Assembly (NCBI GenBank): GCA_029582165.1
Contig: CM055874.1
Location: 31,123,383 to 31,187,382, forward strand
Direction of reading: 5' to 3'
DNA length: 64,000 bases
Source of the DNA: Portulaca oleracea
Lineage: Eukaryota; Streptophyta; Magnoliopsida; Caryophyllales; Portulacaceae
In this document: positions 1-10,450 of the stretch, piece by piece
How positions within the stretch are numbered: the first letter of the stretch is position 1
Layout of the letters: the number at the start of each line of letters is the position of its first letter
Position numbers and translations under genes: made by a program
Notes under the pieces: model-generated
What the model was told of the DNA's origin: nothing
The model's input: the letters and a program-made list of their open reading frames with translations, nothing else
Database searches by the model: none

Positions 1-595
1 CCCCCTCAAAAGGTGCGGGTGGTGTTGTTTCACGACCTTCCCAATGTCTAGGATCTTGTCTTGAATTTTGTCTCCAAAGGTCACTCTTGCATTCTTGTTG
101 ATTTTCAGTTTGAAGATCTTGGTTGGATCTCCGTGTTTGAGGCATACCTGTAAAAGAAGACACTATACCTTTCTAGGTCTCTGTCCAAGGATGAGATCGT
201 TGCAATGAGGTCTTTGGGACCCAGATTTTAATAATGCACGGAGGACTAGTTCCTTTAGACAGGGGATTAGATGAGGTCCTTATTTTAATTTCTGTAGGAG
301 GTCCTCTATGATGATTTTCTTTGAGAGGCAGAATGTTTGGGATAGGAAGGAGAGGTCCTTTGTTGGCATGGAAGGGAGGACTTTTGGACCGATAGTTTTT
401 GAGAGGTGGGGTATTGGGTGTGGGAAGGAGAGGTCCTCTGGGAGGGTGATTTGTAGGAATTTTGGTCCGAGGTTGAGAAGAGGGGGTTGTGGAGACTAGT
501 TTGCTTTGGTAAGGATGGGAATTATTGACTGCCTTATTGGATAATTGAGTGATGGTTTTATAGCAGTCTTTGACCTAAAGAGACAGTCTATTGCT
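1..595 (-). pseudogene. Ty1/copia gag-protease linker and protease fragment (broken)
   Basis: Minus-strand continuation of the copia gag at 596-1852, cut by the left window edge. Reading leftwards there is a decayed linker, then the W-V-P-K motif at about 228-212 that precedes the aspartic protease in many copia polyproteins. At about 150-1 follows a stretch resembling the protease segment after the active site: HGDPTK, then KLKINKNARVTFGDK, then ILDIGKV. The D-T/S-G active-site triad itself is not recognisable; stop codons and shifts lie between W-V-P-K and the GD motif. The linker repeatedly contains AGGTCCTC-like blocks that also occur in the LTR. Integrase and reverse transcriptase would lie beyond the window. 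Confidence 0.6.
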
Positions 596-1852
596 TTATG
601 TAAACAGGAGGTCATTTTGAGAGTGAACATGGTTGGTAAGGTGCTTGATTCTTTCTATCAAGAACTTAGAGTATTTAAAAAGATGCATACACTTATGAGC
701 AAGATGTAATGGTGAAAGATTAAGGAGGTCATCAATGTTTACCTCGTCATGAGATGAGGTTGGATCTTGATCCTCACTTGTGTTTGCCATCAGACATACA
801 TTTTTATTTCTTCTACCTCACTGTGGCCTTCACTGGAATCACTATCACTCCATGTTTCCATCATTGCCTCATGGTTATGCCGTTGAGGTCGATTGTTTCT
901 CTTGTCTTTGTTTCTTCTGGTGTGAGGGCATTCCTTCATAAGGTGTTTTGAGCTGCCGCAAACAAAACAAGTAAATGGGTCAGCATCTTTTCTTGATGAG
1001 GACTTACCTTTTGAGGTTGTTTTTCTGCTTTGTCCATCCTTGATGTACCCTCGAAAGGTTGGATTTTTCTTGTATAATCTTCTGAACCCTCTTGCCATCA
1101 TTGCCATTGTATCTTCCTCCTCATCATCATCTGACTCACTGTCAGATTTATATACTGTCTTGAAGGCAATTTCCTTGGGTTTTGAGAGGTGATTCAATTG
1201 GATCTCATAGGCCAATAGTTTTCCAATGAGTTCCTCCAGTTTGAGGGCCTTGAGATCTTGAGCTTCTTCAATGGCTGTGACTTTTGGACCCCATTTTTTT
1301 CTTGGCAGGCATCAAAGGACCTTTCTAACTTGTTCCTCATTTGGGTAGGTTTTTCCCAGAGATATGAGGTGGTTGGTGATGCTGCTGAATCTTTTGAACT
1401 TCTCTTCAATAGTCTCATTTTCCTTCATTCTGAAGGCCTCATACTTTTGGATAAGGATATCTACTTTGGTGTCCTTGACTTGACTTGTGCCTTCATATGA
1501 GATTATCAAGTAATCGCAAACCTGTTTCGCAGTTTCACAATTAGATATACGTTCAAAATCATTCAAATTTAAACTGCAATAAATCAAGTTTAGGGCATGA
1601 GTATTTTTTCTCAATTGCTCCAACTCTTTCTTGGTCATTTCAGATCTTTTCTTTGATCCATCTTGACCAAAGATCGTTCTTCTTCGTGGGAGTGGGATAA
1701 TCTCCTCGGTAACCAAATCAAAGGTCCTCATCTTGGTCCTTGAGGAAGACCTCCATTTGTCTTTTCCACGACCTGTAGTTTTCTCGAGTAAGTAGTGGAG
1801 CTATTGTCCATGAGCGTCCTTGAGGAGCTTCGGTTGTGTTAAGGCCGGCCAT
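596..1852 (-). pseudogene. Ty1/copia gag (UBN2-type capsid, CCHC zinc knuckle), broken
   Basis: Nucleocapsid/capsid gene of a copia retrotransposon. It starts at the ATG at 1852-1850 (MAGLNTTEAPQG), just inside the LTR and primer-binding site. The capsid domain runs from about 1790 to 1250. A CCHC knuckle (C-F-V-C-GSSK-H-LMKE-C) lies near 925-965, followed by an acidic tail and the N-V-C-L-M-A-N segment common to this gag family. Damage: a one-base frameshift near 1732, an in-frame TGA near 1314 where the family expects arginine (a CGA to TGA change, as from deamination of methylated CpG), and a second frameshift near 803. The piece at 596-790 is the gag tail after that shift. Not translatable as it stands. 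Confidence 0.85.
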
Positions 1853-1895
1853 GATCTTTACCACAAGTTGTTAGACTCTTCAGATCTGTGGACCT

Positions 1896-1907
1896 GCTCT
1901 GATACCA
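1896..1907 (-). other. Primer-binding site, initiator tRNA-Met type
   Basis: The minus strand reads TGGTATCAGAGC, the standard copia primer site complementary to the 3' end of initiator tRNA-Met. It sits 2 bp inside the LTR that begins at 1910 and about 45 bp before the gag start, which fixes the orientation of the element. Confidence 0.9.
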
Positions 1908-1909
1908 AT

Positions 1910-2780
1910 TGAAATAACCCTAGAGGGGGGGTGATTAGGGTTATAAAAATAATTCTGCACTTCAATCAACACAACCAAGTTAGTAGCACTTTTATATGAA
2001 AAATAACTTCTTTATTGAATGATCAAAAGTGCTAAAGAGGAGGAGGTTACAACTCAGCACAAAAGAGAACTTGTGAGGTCCTCAATTGGCCTACCAGATT
2101 AGAAGACACAGCAGAGGTCTTCTGACTATGAGGCCTCATAGTGGAGGCGATTACAACTAGTGACCTCACACAGTAGAGAGGCACTTGTTTGATTTGGAAA
2201 TCTCGACCCTAGAGGTCCTCACCAGTATGACCACTAGTTACACAAAACTCACCACTACACAAGAATGGCTACACTCGGAATATTCACTCAAATACTCCTA
2301 CACTTAGAACTTTCTTTCACAAAGTTCTTACAACGATTTTCTTCCTTGGAAATCACCCTTTGCTAACGGGGTGGGTTCTCATATTTATACTTGATTCTTC
2401 ACTGACTTCCTTCCTTTCTTTCCTTTGCATTTGATCCTTTCCTTCGTACATTGATTCTGATTTGGTGGTTGTCTTTCAACGGCAGAATCCAGCTTTTCAA
2501 TCTTGATTTAAGCAGGATTTGTTTCCTTTTCTGAGGTGATCTTCTATCTTCATGAAGGCTCTTTGCCATATTATCTTTCCTTTTCGTTTGAATTCTGAAA
2601 AAGGAAATGAAGATCATTATAAACAATTCTCAGAATAAAGGGAAGATATAGGATTAGGATATGATTTGTACTTCCCTAAGATAGCTCGGTTGGTCTTTCA
2701 AACAAAATAATCTTGTGCTGACATTTGAGGTCATCATTGACGATTACGCTGAGGTCCTCATAACCAGTTGAGGTTCTTCA
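1910..2780 (-). repeat. 5' LTR of the left Ty1/copia element
   Basis: On the plus strand it begins TGAAATAACCC next to the primer site and ends at one of two CA dinucleotides (2780 or 2790); I chose 2780 because AGGTCCTC-like blocks continue to about there. A minus-strand TATA box (TATAAAT, 2389-2383) divides U3 (2400-2780) from R/U5 (2360-1910). U3 and U5 carry many AGGTCCTC/AGGTCTTC variants. The partner LTR is outside the window, so no TSD can be checked. The element appears to have landed in the 3' untranslated region of element F. Confidence 0.75.
2381..2392 (-). promoter_or_regulatory. LTR TATA box
   Basis: The minus strand reads GTATAAATATGAG inside the copia LTR. It is the only clear TATA box in that LTR and lies about 390 bp from its start, where a U3/R boundary is expected. 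Confidence 0.6.
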
Positions 2781-3262
2781 AACTCTTTCAAAAATACCTC
2801 TAAAAATTTTCCAACTCCTATAAACTTCCTCCTCCTAACTCATTTTACTTCACTTCTTCACACTTAACTCCAAAATTTCTAATTTTCTTACTTTCATACT
2901 CTCTCAACACTCATTTTCTTTTCAAAACCTCACTTTCTCACCCTACTTCTTTCACTCCCAACTTCAATTTTCTTATTTTTCTACTCCATCTCTTTTTCTA
3001 TTTTTCACATCATTTTTCTCTCCTTTTTTTTCATACTTTTTCTTTTGATCCTAGAACTAATACCTCAAAAATAGAAAAGAAAGAAATAAAGAAAAATCAA
3101 AAAGACAAGAAAAATAGAGAACCTAAGAAAACTAACAAGAAAAATCAAAAAGAAGATAAAGGAACAAAATTAGAAAAATGCAAAATTAAAAATTGAAAGA
3201 AGAATTGCAAAAATTATGGGGTGCCTCCCATAGAGCGCTAGTTTTAGGTCCCTAGCACGACC
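2781..3262 (-). other. 3' untranslated part of Athila-like element F, with post-integrase motif
   Basis: Minus-strand T-rich, low-complexity sequence. It begins with a diagnostic block at 3262-3217: a GTCGTGCTAGGGACC core, then ACTAGCGCTC and TGGGAGGCACCCC. In Athila-lineage Ty3/gypsy elements a block of this kind normally follows the integrase stop codon. Here it directly follows the acidic ORF. The next few hundred bases resemble the matching region of element G (40440-40720), including a shared TTTTTGAGGT-TTAGTT segment, so F and G belong to one family. No gene lies in it. Confidence 0.6.
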
Positions 3263-4337
3263 TAAATACCCGTTTGATTCTAGAGAGACGTGGTGCACAT
3301 GAGAGGTACATATTCAGCTTCTTCCACCATACTCGCTTCTTTTTCCTTCCTCTCCAACTTCTTCCATCTTTAGACAACCTTAAGTCGAGTCGTCCTTCCG
3401 GTCGTTTAGTCAACCATGAGCAAGGAAGAGATGATGACATCTTCAATTTCTTCCAACGTCGCTTCCTCCTCCTTTTCCAACACCTCCTCATCACCTCCTC
3501 AAATAGAACAAGATTCTCCTCCAGTGGTTTGATTGGGTGATGGGGATAAAGAAACAACCTAAGCTCTTCTTCAAGTGGTTCTCCAAGTTTCAGACACTTG
3601 GGAAGAATCTCCTCAATCTCTATGCCCTCAATATAAACCTCATCCAACGAGATCTCCCTCCTCAATGGAACAATCTTGAGGAAATCATCTTGTAATGCAT
3701 CTTCAATAACCTCAGGTTCGGGACATAAGGCCTTGGAATGATTGTTTTCATTCCTATTGTCGTGTTCCACTTCAAGAATATAGACCTCCTCTTTATGCTC
3801 ATGAACAACTATGGTCACTGAATTGACTTTAACACAAAGCGGCTTGAAAGAAAATTTCTCAATCGGAACATCATGCCTTAGATCTATATGCTCTACATCC
3901 ATCAAGTGTTGAATCAACCATTTGAGGAGAGGAATTTGCATTTGGTGGGAATCAAATTGCTCTTCAGGGCATTCAAGAACATTTCCTTCCAAAACTTCTT
4001 CTTGTTCTTCCTCCACCTTCTCTTCTATGCAATTGACTTCCTCAACAATCACATCCCCCTTCTCATCATCAACCACTTGCTCGACCTCCATACCCTCTCC
4101 TTCGATTTTATCCTCAATATCTCCCTCATTCTCTCTAAGAACTCTCTCGTCCACCAACTTAGGTACCTCAACTTCTTCTCCACCCCACAAGGTAATAGCA
4201 TTCACCTCCACTCCTTGAATAGGAATGGGTTGGATAGGTACAAGTTGAAATTGGTTGGCTTGAGCCAATTCGAGCTTGAGACTTTGGATAAAAGCTTGAT
4301 CCTCCTCTCGATCTTCCATGATTCGCTCCAACATCAA
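3252..4337 (-). CDS. Long acidic ORF of element F (gag-linked, 361 aa, no pol)
   Basis: An uninterrupted minus-strand frame lying 3' of the broken gag of element F. About 50 residues in it carries NAITLWGGEEVEVPK, a match to the NAI-LRSGK-x-x-x-GPK segment that links gag and protease in Athila elements. After that comes a strongly acidic tract rich in Glu, Asp and Val (about residues 60-260), then a basic Arg/Lys/Trp tail. I see no D-T/S-G protease triad, no reverse transcriptase and no integrase. It stays open while the gag upstream is frameshifted, which may be chance from biased composition or may reflect selection. Function unknown. Confidence 0.5.
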   Translation of the reverse strand: MMLERIMEDREEDQAFIQSLKLELAQANQFQLVPIQPIPIQGVEVNAITLWGGEEVEVPKLVDERVLRENEGDIEDKIEGEGMEVEQVVDDEKGDVIVEEVNCIEEKVEEEQEEVLEGNVLECPEEQFDSHQMQIPLLKWLIQHLMDVEHIDLRHDVPIEKFSFKPLCVKVNSVTIVVHEHKEEVYILEVEHDNRNENNHSKALCPEPEVIEDALQDDFLKIVPLRREISLDEVYIEGIEIEEILPKCLKLGEPLEEELRLFLYPHHPIKPLEENLVLFEEVMRRCWKRRRKRRWKKLKMSSSLPCSWLTKRPEGRLDLRLSKDGRSWRGRKKKRVWWKKLNMYLSCAPRLSRIKRVFRSC

Positions 4338-4376
4338 CTCAAAAGAGGATTCCTGGGGTAGTTGAGAAATTTGAGA

Positions 4377-5409
4377 TTATGGAATGTTTTGTTGGGTTAG
4401 ATGGATGGTTTCTTCTTGAATGAATGAGTGGTGGTCAAAGGGTTGAAAAGTAGAAGGGTAAAGGTTGGTGGTGTCATATGCAAAAGGATTTTGATCAATG
4501 TGGGAAGAGTGAATGGCACTCACTTGCTCTAATTGTTGAAAATTGAAAATTTGCGCTTCTTGAGCCATTCTCAATTGACTAGAAGTCTCCTCCTTCGCCT
4601 TTTCTTTTTGCAATTCATAAATAGAGGCCAAAAGAAGTGTAATAATGGGATCTTGCGCCAAAGATGAATCTCCTCCTCTTGATTTGCTACCTCCAAAATC
4701 GGGAGCATATTGAACAAGTTCATGAAGGAATTGGTTAGCCTCCTCCACGGTCTTCTTCAAAAATGTCCCTCCGGATGCGATATCAATTGATTCTTTGAGA
4801 GAATCAAAGAGTCCACAATAGAAGTGCTGAAGAAGCATCCAGTTGGGTAAATTGTGGTGCGGACACTAACGTTGGAGACTTTTGAATCCCCCCATACTTT
4901 GAAAAGAGACTCTCCGGCTTTTTGCTTGAAGCTCATTATATCTTCCCGGAGTCTACAAGTTTTATCAGTCGAGAAGAACCTTTGAAGGAAATCTCTCTTT
5001 AAAGCCTCCCATGAAGAATAAAATCCAGGTGGACAAATGTCAAGCCACATTTCAGCTTTTCCCCTTAGAGTTAGAGGAAAGAACTTCAACTTCAAATACT
5101 CCAAAGATATTCCGGGCATATGCATGAAACTGATACCTTCTCGAATTTCTCCACATGAACAATAGGACTCTCGGAAATATCTCCATGAAACGGGTTACTT
5201 TCAAAAACTTCAAGAATACACGGCTTAAACTCGAATACCGCGTTGGGTGGTAATGGTGGTAGGATGATTGGGTTACCCTCCGTACCCGAAGATGGAACGA
5301 CATATGATAGAAGGGTACGGGGTGAATCAACTTGAACTTCACCCATTAGGACTCGAAGCCTCCTACAATGTTCGATGAGACAATAGGGCGAACCTACATG
5401 CACAAACAA
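4377..5409 (-). pseudogene. Ty3/gypsy (Athila-like) gag of element F, broken
   Basis: Capsid gene of element F read on the minus strand in three successive frames. 5409-5092 holds the N-terminal part with the FEFKP...NPFHG segment. 5125-4857 holds the diagnostic core: FFPLTLRGKAEMWL, then SSWEALKRDFLQRFF, then LREDIMSFKQ. 4838-4377 holds the C-terminal helical and Gln-rich tail. Matching segments in element G (38100-38450) are FPFSLEGKAWEWL, TTFDQLASAFVAKYF and LRNQISTFAQ. At least two frameshifts separate the pieces (about 5110 and 4850), so no capsid can be made. Confidence 0.8.
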
Positions 5410-5507
5410 GAACCAATAGAAGCATCAAATTCATTGGGATTAGTACAAGCTAATTTAAGGCATGAAAGCAATCTCAAATAACCAAAAATCAAGAAACTAA
5501 AACTAGG

Positions 5508-5530
5508 GGCGAGGGGCAACAGCGCTATTT
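5508..5530 (-). other. Decayed primer-binding site of element F (tRNA-Asp type)
   Basis: The minus strand after the LTR end reads AGCGCTGTTGCCCCTCG, a degenerate form of the tRNA-Asp complement TGGCGCCGTTGCCGGGGA that is intact in element G at 37586-37603. Its position between the proposed LTR end (5531) and gag supports the call, but several bases have changed. Confidence 0.45.
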
Positions 5531-7145
5531 TGTGTACAATGGTTTTATTAGAACCGGTTTTTATCGTTCTTCTCAGGGAGCGAGGGGCCTTGGTCATAGA
5601 ATCTAGGTCAAAGGTCGGGATCGAGATCGCTAGGGTAAGGAAATTTAGGTTGAAAGGGGTCACAACGCGAGAAACAAAATTAAGGTCGGTCAAGGGAAGG
5701 AAATGGGCTTCGGAGGCATTTCGGGATGCAAACGGGGATAAGGACATGGGTTTTGCAACAAGAGAATAATAAGGAGGAAGAATCAAGTGGCAATTCTGTT
5801 AGAAAATACCCACCGAGCTTCCTCTTTCGAGGATAGTCCGGATTAACTACCTCAAAGCCCACCACGGACCCGGAGGGTTAATGACACGGAATTCCCTAGT
5901 TAACCTCCTTCCACTTTCGTGGGTGAGCATTAATTATCCCTTCTCCTACCTTCCAACACAAGTGTTGGATGTATTCGGGAGCTTTCGATCCCAAACACAT
6001 ACCACTTGAGGGAAGAGTAGGAGTGGGAAATTGATTTCCCATCTAATTATTCACTAATATTGCTAACCCAAACCTAATCACCCATTCACACCCTTAATTA
6101 CCACCTAACACATAGGGTTTCTAGCCACTAATCATGATACTAACTAAGCTAACAACATCCAAACCAAACCTAAGCGTGATTTCTAACATCAACAATCAAG
6201 AACAAGCAAAACAATTAAAGTAGTAATCAAAGCAATTAAGAAGCAAGAAAGTAATTAGTAAAGCAATTAATAAAGGAGTTAAGGGAAGAGAACACTTATC
6301 AAAATGTTGGAAATGAACAAAGAAAGGCAATGGGAATGATAATCCAACAATCTCTCAATTGATTGAATCTCTCAATTGATTGAATCCTCAATCCTTGAAC
6401 AACACCAAAAATCCACCAAAACCCTAGAATGATTAAAGCTAATCTCTCACTAATCTCTCTCTAAAACAAGCTGAATATAAAAGTCTAAGCATCAAAAGCT
6501 AACCTAAGATCATCCCCCGGAAAAATCGTCACTTGGAGTTTATATACAAAGCAAAACGGTTGAACAAAACGCTGACGTTTCAAGCACAGAACGCGCGCTA
6601 AAATCAGGAGGTCGCGGGCGCGACCTCGGGGATGGCGGGCGCGATCTAAGAGAAATCCTGCCTGGCGATTCTGGGTTACGAGAGATCGCGGGCGCGACCT
6701 GAAAGACTGCGAGCGCAATCTCCTTCTCGACTAAAGTGATCGGCCACTAGAGCGGCGTGTGGCATGAAGTTATGCGAGGCGATGGCACATGGCGGGTGTC
6801 ACAGTGTGTGTGACAGGCACGACACCCCATGTCTCCCTTCCCTTCTGCTTTCTTCCAAGGGCTGTAACGCCCACTACAAGGACTGTAGCGGGTGTTACCT
6901 CACTGAACAGCACCAAACTTAGGGAAGGGCTTCCGTCCTCGCTCCCGCCTCTGGCATAGCTTGGCTCGGGAAATCTCTAAAAAGCCTCAAAATAGCCTGT
7001 TTTCCTTGCTTTTTCTCCAAAAGTGCGAAAACCTACAAGACAACTAAAACACTAATACAAACGATGAAAAAGACTCGGAATCGAGAAAAAAAATGTGATA
7101 AAAGGTGATATTTAGGCCCAAAAATGGGACTAAACACCCTTCTCA
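5531..7145 (-). repeat. 5' LTR of Athila-like element F
   Basis: On the minus strand it runs from TGAGAAGGGTGTTTAGTCCC (7145) to GTACA at 5531-5533. It abuts the protease reading frame of element E at 7146, so F inserted into E. A TATA-like sequence (GTATATAAA on the minus strand, 6547-6539) lies about 65 bp downstream of a cluster of CG-rich palindromes (6605-6720). R/U5 (6500-5540) is AT-rich without ORFs. Length about 1.6 kb. The 3' LTR is not in the window, apparently lost to the left of the copia insertion. Confidence 0.65.
6590..6720 (-). promoter_or_regulatory. CG-palindrome cluster P1 upstream of an LTR TATA box
   Basis: Contains GGTCGCGGGCGCGACC (6610-6625; 7-bp arms, 2-bp centre), a second near-copy at 6683-6698 with one arm mutated, a degenerate GGCGGGCGCGATC and ACGCGCGC. 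The minus-strand TATA box is at 6547-6539. The same arrangement with different palindromes recurs at 10.85, 36.5, 50.7 and 53.3 kb. Confidence 0.55.
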
Positions 7146-8441
7146 TCCCCAACATGTAATGACAGCTTGCCATTCTTTACATCGATTATGGCTCTAACGG
7201 CGGCAAGGAACGACCTTCCTAAAATTATGGGAATTTGTGCATTCTAGGACAACTCCATCACTACAATGTCGCAAGGAATGAAGAATTTCCCGACTTGCAA
7301 AGGCACATCCTGCAAAATCCCCACATGAAACTTGACAGACTTATCTACTAGCTGCATGAAGATGGTAGTAGGATTCAACTCTCCTACCTGAAGTCACTTG
7401 TATATGGAGAGGGCATAAAGCTAACACTTGCGCCAAGATCACAAATTGCTCTACTAATCGCGACATCACCTACGAAGCATAGAATAGAAAGGCTACCTAG
7501 ATCAGACAACTTTGGGTAATTTGTTCTAGATAATAGCACTGCACTCCTCGGTGAGAGACACCGTGACATGCTCCAAAAGTGTCCCTTTGTTAGACAGAAT
7601 CTCCTTGAGGAACTTGGCATAGGAAGCTATATTTGTAATGGCCCGAAGGACGGGAATGTTGATGCGTAACTTCTTCAACATCTCAATAAATCAACCGAAT
7701 TTCTTCTCCTCCTTAGCCTTCACAAGTCATTGTGGAAATGGAATAAGGGGCTCGTAGGGCTTAGGTGATGGAGGCATGGAAGGACTCCCGAGCACAGCCG
7801 GTTCCTGACTTTCTCCCTAACAACATCATCAATAAGAGCTTCACCTTCAGGCACATCCTCCTCCTCCTCTACATCAATTACTTCCTCATGTACGACGTCT
7901 TTCCCTTTCTCAGGCTACTTAGGACCCTCTAGTTCCTTCCCACTTCTTAAAATGATGGCATTCATATGCCCCTTGGGATTAGGCTCGGGTTGGCTTGGAA
8001 TATTTCCTTATGACTGAGTTAGGTTGCTGACCTGTTGAGCAATCTTGGCTATCTGAATTTCAAGCATCTTCTAGCCTGTCTCTAACATCTTCTTGTGAGA
8101 AGTAGTTGCTCATTGGTCTTAGCTAGGGATTGAAGGAAGCTTTCCATCAAAGACTCAAGGTTGGACTTCTACGGAGGTGGTGGTGGAAGGGCTAGGGGTG
8201 GTTGGTGGTATGGGACATGTGATTAATTTTGAGGTGGTGAATGGTGATTCTGTGGTGATAGTTGGAAACCAGGTGGTTAGGATGGGTTTTGGTGAGGATG
8301 AGGGTTGTTGTTTCGGTAAGAGAAATTTGTGTGACTTTTCTAACCGGGGTTGTAGGTTTGTGAGTAAGGGTTGTTTGGTGAAGGCTTGTGAGAATAATCT
8401 TGAAAGGCATTGGTATGCTCGGGTGTGGAAAGGTTGGGGCC
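7146..8441 (-). pseudogene. Athila-like gag-protease fragment (element E)
   Basis: Minus-strand remnant cut on both sides by LTRs. From 8441 leftwards: a Pro/Gln/Asn-rich gag tail (8440-8170), a coiled segment (LESLMESFLQSLAKTNEQ, about 8155-8100), the linker HMNAIILRSGKELEGPK (about 7970-7920), an acidic stretch, the PYEPLIPFPQ segment (7755-7730), a helical block ending YAKFLKEILS, and the aspartic protease with the intact triad in ICDLGASVSFMP (7450-7415). It ends with the flap region PIILGRSFLAAVRAIIDV (7240-7185). Several stops and frameshifts break it. The sequence stops at HVGDE where the LTR of element F begins. Confidence 0.8.
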
Positions 8442-9740
8442 TGTAGACACCGAATTTTGTACCGAGAAAAGTACACAAAAACAAAACCAGGAGCAATGAG
8501 AAAAGAGGCTATAATGAAAGCAAAGTTATTGGGCTTTCCTCAAAAGCCACTAGGCCTTCCTCAATCAAAAGCCACTAGGCCTTCCTCCAACTCTACAAGT
8601 CGAGCCCAAAAGCACCACAAAAAGCCCAAAGGAGCCCTCAAAAATTATCTGGCCTAGCTCACTTTGTAGTCACCTCACCAACCCACCGTAAAATCCTTCA
8701 TTTTCCGCCCTTTCCACATACATGTGCTCACCCTTTTGAATCGCATTTTTTCCACAAGTTTCTTTGGCCTTATTCTTTTTTATGAGGTAAAGTACACATC
8801 ATAATCTTTTCAACGCCTTTTGAATTATCTCAATCAGAGTCCGGATGAAAGAGTTATGGTCGTTTGAACTTGAACTAGGCTGACACCAAGGCCAAGCGGC
8901 TTTGCCCAGTTTCCAGGCAAGGTCCGACGGCCTATAATTCCTTCCAAGGCCCAAAATCAGCCATGGAAGACTCAAAAGTCGCTTGGCCATGCTCAGCCTA
9001 CAAACAGCCCCCGCACTTTGCCACGCCAGCGATCCGTGTGATGGAGCCCCCACAGGCCGCTTAGCCTTTGCTATCGCCACGTCAGCTTCGCACCTTCACC
9101 CAGTCAAAGGATCCCACGACATCAGCCATTGACCCCGTTGACTTATCAAAAGTCAAAAGCCAAGCGGCTTTTGTGCTGATTAGGGGCTTGATCTTTGGAT
9201 CATGCTCCCTCTTTCCATCCGGATACTCCACCCCATTCACCTATAAATACCCTCCATTCCATCATCGAAATCATCAACTCAAAACCTCTCTCAAGAATTC
9301 CCCTCTCATCCCTCACCATTCTTACATAAAGTCCCGAATTTATCGCGGTGTCAATATCAAAGGGAAATCCGACGTATTGAGTTCGGTTTTCCTCCTTCAT
9401 TGAATCATTTGCATGCTTTATGCTTAAGCAAGGTTAAGTCATTCTCTTGTCATTTTGTATCCATGTAATCCTTTGGTAATCCTTCTTGTACATCAAATTG
9501 TAAATAAACATCACACTTGCATGACATGAATATAACATTGTGAAACCCTTTAAACTTCTCCCCGCTCTTTTTCATTTCAATTTCGATTTTAATAGAGCCT
9601 GTTTTCAAAACAGGCAAGTCCGAGAGTTCTTTAACCCTTGGGTTCATAACCTTACCCCCGGGCTTGCAATTTGGGTGCGTAGGCTGGAGTTTTTATCCAT
9701 TTTTTTTTTGGATCGTTGATTTCCTTAAATCAACTGGCGA
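8442..9740 (+). repeat. Tat/Ogre-like LTR, 5' part
   Basis: Begins with TGTAGACACCGAATTTTG, the start type also seen (inverted) at 55636 in solo LTR D. A TATA box (TATAAATA, 9242-9249) is followed by a pyrimidine-rich leader. Between 9600 and 9745 comes an ordered set of blocks shared with D: CCTTACCCCCGGG, then a G-rich GGCTGGAGTTTTT, then ACTGGCGACTAC. It begins inside the gag remnant of element E. The 3' boundary is unclear because the sequence after about 9745 does not match D. Spacer arms such as GGCCAAGCGGCC recur through 8880-9190. Confidence 0.6.
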
Positions 9741-10450
9741 CTACTTTTTTTTATCCTAGCTTGCATAACTCTCCCGAGATCAATGCCAAAGAGCCCGCCG
9801 ATGAGGAAATGGAGTAGAAATCAGGGAAGGCCAAGCGGCCTTGCTCCATTTCTAGCCCATTTCCCCAGGCTAGGGGTCCAGTGGGCCACTAGCCTGGCCC
9901 ATACCTAGGCCGCTTAGCCTATGGGCCAGTCCAGTGACCCCGGTTCCCCTCTTAGCCATGATAGGTACCTCGTGGTCATCGGACCTAATAGCCTATGGGC
10001 CTATGGATCATGTCGGGTCATCCCAAGATGTCATGAATATTTGGCTAAGAGGGGAACCGGGGTACCCCGGTTCCCCTCTTAGCCATGATAGGTGAAGTCC
10101 ACTGAGGCAAGAACATGTGGTACCTCACACACTTTGCCTATAAATTCCATATCCCGAACCTAATAATCCATGAACTTAGAACTTTAGTTAGGTTTACCCC
10201 TTCATTTGTATGTTATGTGCTTGTTGTACACATCTTGTAAAAAATAATATAAAAAAAGGAGAGTCGAGTCAGCCTAGTCTGTGTTGGATATTGCATTAGC
10301 CTGCATAGAATCAACAAATGATCCAAAGCAATGATCCTAGGACAGAGGCAAAGCCATCTGGCCTTCCCCTCCAGTAGGCCCATTTCTAACCCAGCTACCT
10401 CATTGCGTGGCCTATGCAAAAGCCACAAGCCAGACGACTTTTAGCCAATT
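9741..10450. other. Rearranged LTR-like sequence with inverted and direct repeats
   Basis: No gene. It contains two direct copies of a 30-bp block (9937-9966 and 10064-10093), one inverted copy that creates a long perfect palindrome, and a possible plus-strand TATA box (CCTATAAATTCC, about 10135). A segment near 9995-10044 recurs inverted at 11272-11320. It looks like fragments of related LTR U3 regions joined head to head. Confidence 0.45.
10042..10085. repeat. 44-bp perfect palindrome
   Basis: Uninterrupted inverted repeat with 22-bp arms and no spacer, centred on GGGGTACCCC at 10063/10064; one arm reads TGGCTAAGAGGGGAACCGGG. A direct repeat of the right arm plus flank lies 127 bp upstream (9937-9966). 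Confidence 0.95.

Noticed and set aside
754..1500. Plus-strand ORFs opposite the left copia gag
   Set aside because: They are antisense shadows of gag, without family motifs; the minus-strand frame has the capsid and knuckle.
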